Source: an uncultured bacterium (GTDB taxonomy: Bacteria; Verrucomicrobiota; Lentisphaeria; Victivallales; Victivallaceae). Taken from it: a stretch of 6,323 bases of DNA. Below are positions 6,201 through 6,323 of the stretch, in pieces; positions within the stretch are counted from its first letter, which is position 1, and each line of letters begins with the position of its first letter. The stretch spans positions 1 to 6,323 of the forward strand of contig CASECL010000081.1 in the NCBI GenBank assembly GCA_949286445.1, in the 5' to 3' direction. Below the pieces are notes generated by a model that did not search any database, had not been told where the DNA came from, and saw only the letters and a program-made list of their open reading frames with translations. Position numbers and translations under genes: made by a program.

Positions 6201-6323
6201 GGCATTGCCGGAAACATCACCGAATGCACTCATGGGAGTATCACGGATAACCGCGAAAAAAGCCCCTCCGTCACTGACCGAGGTTCTTACCATGTTATAC
6301 AAATTCATTGCCCAGACATGACG
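3249..6323 (-). CDS. Modular heparinase II/III-type polysaccharide lyase, 5'-partial
   Basis: At least 1024 codons. The frame stays open to the right edge (R-H-V-W-A precede the first Met at 6308) and that Met is not followed by a signal peptide, so the N-terminus is missing. Numbering from that Met, residues 1-107 look like the end of a LamG/concanavalin-like sandwich (WTKVDIWVNRETKKAILAING at 42-62). Residues 165-318 look like a CBM4/9-type sandwich. Residues 330-680 form an all-helical toroid with NHNWFVHKIYG at 538-548, E585-region HSADGYPVEG and VLYQDYG at 595-601. Residues 735-1019 are the heparinase II/III-like beta domain, with H773 in NGHCYPEQGNFSFYVG and ANHNLVTFRD at 804-813. In related lyases the toroid Asn/His, a Tyr and the beta-domain His act in beta-elimination of uronate-containing polymers (heparin/heparan, alginate, related glycans). 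The N538/H539/N540, Y597 or Y600 and H773 are the candidates here. It is probably exported. The substrate cannot be assigned. It is the first gene of the set leading to the URO-D-like and LacI-type genes. Confidence 0.88.
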   Translation of the reverse strand, partial: RHVWAMNLYNMVRTSVSDGGAFFAVIRDTPMSAFGDVSGNAINLAKWTKVDIWVNRETKKAILAINGVIQCNGEMAFFNPDRIGNMIRFNTTVETTDPDYLQFAIRDIAFENAPKFPAADTPKAPFVLGASAASGKSAVTTDLSKMTIPDLKDAKSGTELLNLGKLVQSGSRAPHRSWGAMAAGGKGVFTFSPLPDGSTLCKMSSPNAPSRMQYGIPSLPGIEKYAGQLATFSAMVKGKDLVDGQGPVVVFIFDGMGGDGREFTIAPKLSRPNRVIPTLGTFDWMPITATFRIPDRTKQIRVLCYLMNTQGELEWKNVSLKYTPEVKELTLAMPVSFLSDEEAKAKMIAQGDKHIERRKAALMEQFGKIENGADLYTVNEKAINARPRLLPMGLTLDQIRARAKDPRFAKAVKSIKFQADAFCKFFPPKPNMETEDPLRKLGDSIPWLLTAYIIEDDPAAKENYKKHLYRWVNMLIDWGIPKQDLPLAHAQLGFALVYDWLYDELPADLKAKVRKRLIDSVRYAFSNEWMGFWMWRYGQYLANHNWFVHKIYGLTAVTLWGDNADPIKPGELKKYLDEMIANYYYVEGVHSADGYPVEGVLYQDYGLRPYCDVAAFITPLLNVKYDMLGNPALKKAGLARLSMLLPQNAGFMVYSDANPKQFSNGTFWMLLASYNKDPYTQKVALLCKENEPKEIEIPKILNSQYSAPMSWRELFYFNPDLKAAELSELPLFNNGDELGVYVVRSSWADPDAAFMGLRCGDAVGSSARKFMGNTLSNGHCYPEQGNFSFYVGTDSIIPGMEYAREKMTANHNLVTFRDSRNPKKFLGQAGEGGAWFDTGEAKVYNLPKGAPAPKVYKKENTKDYSVYYCDLAPYYMLPDAKKKLTKNPTEYKRILVFLPAEHAVVVADRIKLEDATDAKLRLLTGAKTAAADGRDFTLTMKSGNKYVVSDISPSDYERKVAFEKVMSWTNTDRQVIELLGKNFKDGVFAAVIAPENMKSKIKAEATADGISIQKADGKTLKFAW

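Noticed and set aside
6306..6308. ATG at 6308 as the true start of the lyase
   Set aside because: Five sense codons precede it in frame up to the edge. No signal peptide follows, and the sequence begins inside a sandwich domain.

Overview
The window comes from a Gram-negative bacterium with genes of roughly balanced GC. I would guess the PVC group, perhaps Lentisphaerota or Kiritimatiellota. This is an inference: a heparinase II/III-type lyase beside a URO-D-fold protein and a LacI-type regulator is a combination I associate with glycan-degrading members of those phyla, and the MCE (MlaD-like) protein implies an outer membrane. No rRNA or other phylogenetic marker is present, so the assignment is weak.

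Layout. Positions 1-780 (+) hold the C-terminal part of an MCE-domain lipid-transport protein whose start lies left of the window. Positions 781-1038 are a convergent intergenic region with several inverted repeats, the best being a hairpin flanked by A/T tracts that looks like a bidirectional terminator. Everything to the right is on the minus strand. In transcription order it is a large modular polysaccharide lyase (6323 to 3249, N-terminus cut off by the right edge), a 122-bp gap with a very AT-rich stretch and a perfect 13-bp inverted repeat, a URO-D/methyltransferase-fold protein (3126-2116), and a LacI-family regulator (2106-1039) only 9 bp further on.

How the genes may work together. 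The lyase has an apparent LamG-like sandwich, a second carbohydrate-binding-like sandwich and a heparinase II/III-type catalytic toroid with its C-terminal beta domain. It would cleave an acidic (uronate-containing) polysaccharide. The LacI-type protein would sense a breakdown product. The URO-D-fold protein carries an HxCGN motif like that of methylcobamide methyltransferases, so it might act on a methyl group or be a regulatory or metabolic partner; its substrate cannot be read from the sequence. No mobile elements, CRISPR arrays, tRNA or rRNA genes were seen. There is no clear evidence of a wholly new system. The points most worth a second look are the lyase/URO-D/LacI association, the atypical DNA-reading helix of the regulator, the 13-bp hairpin, and the single in-frame TAG separating the URO-D and LacI genes.
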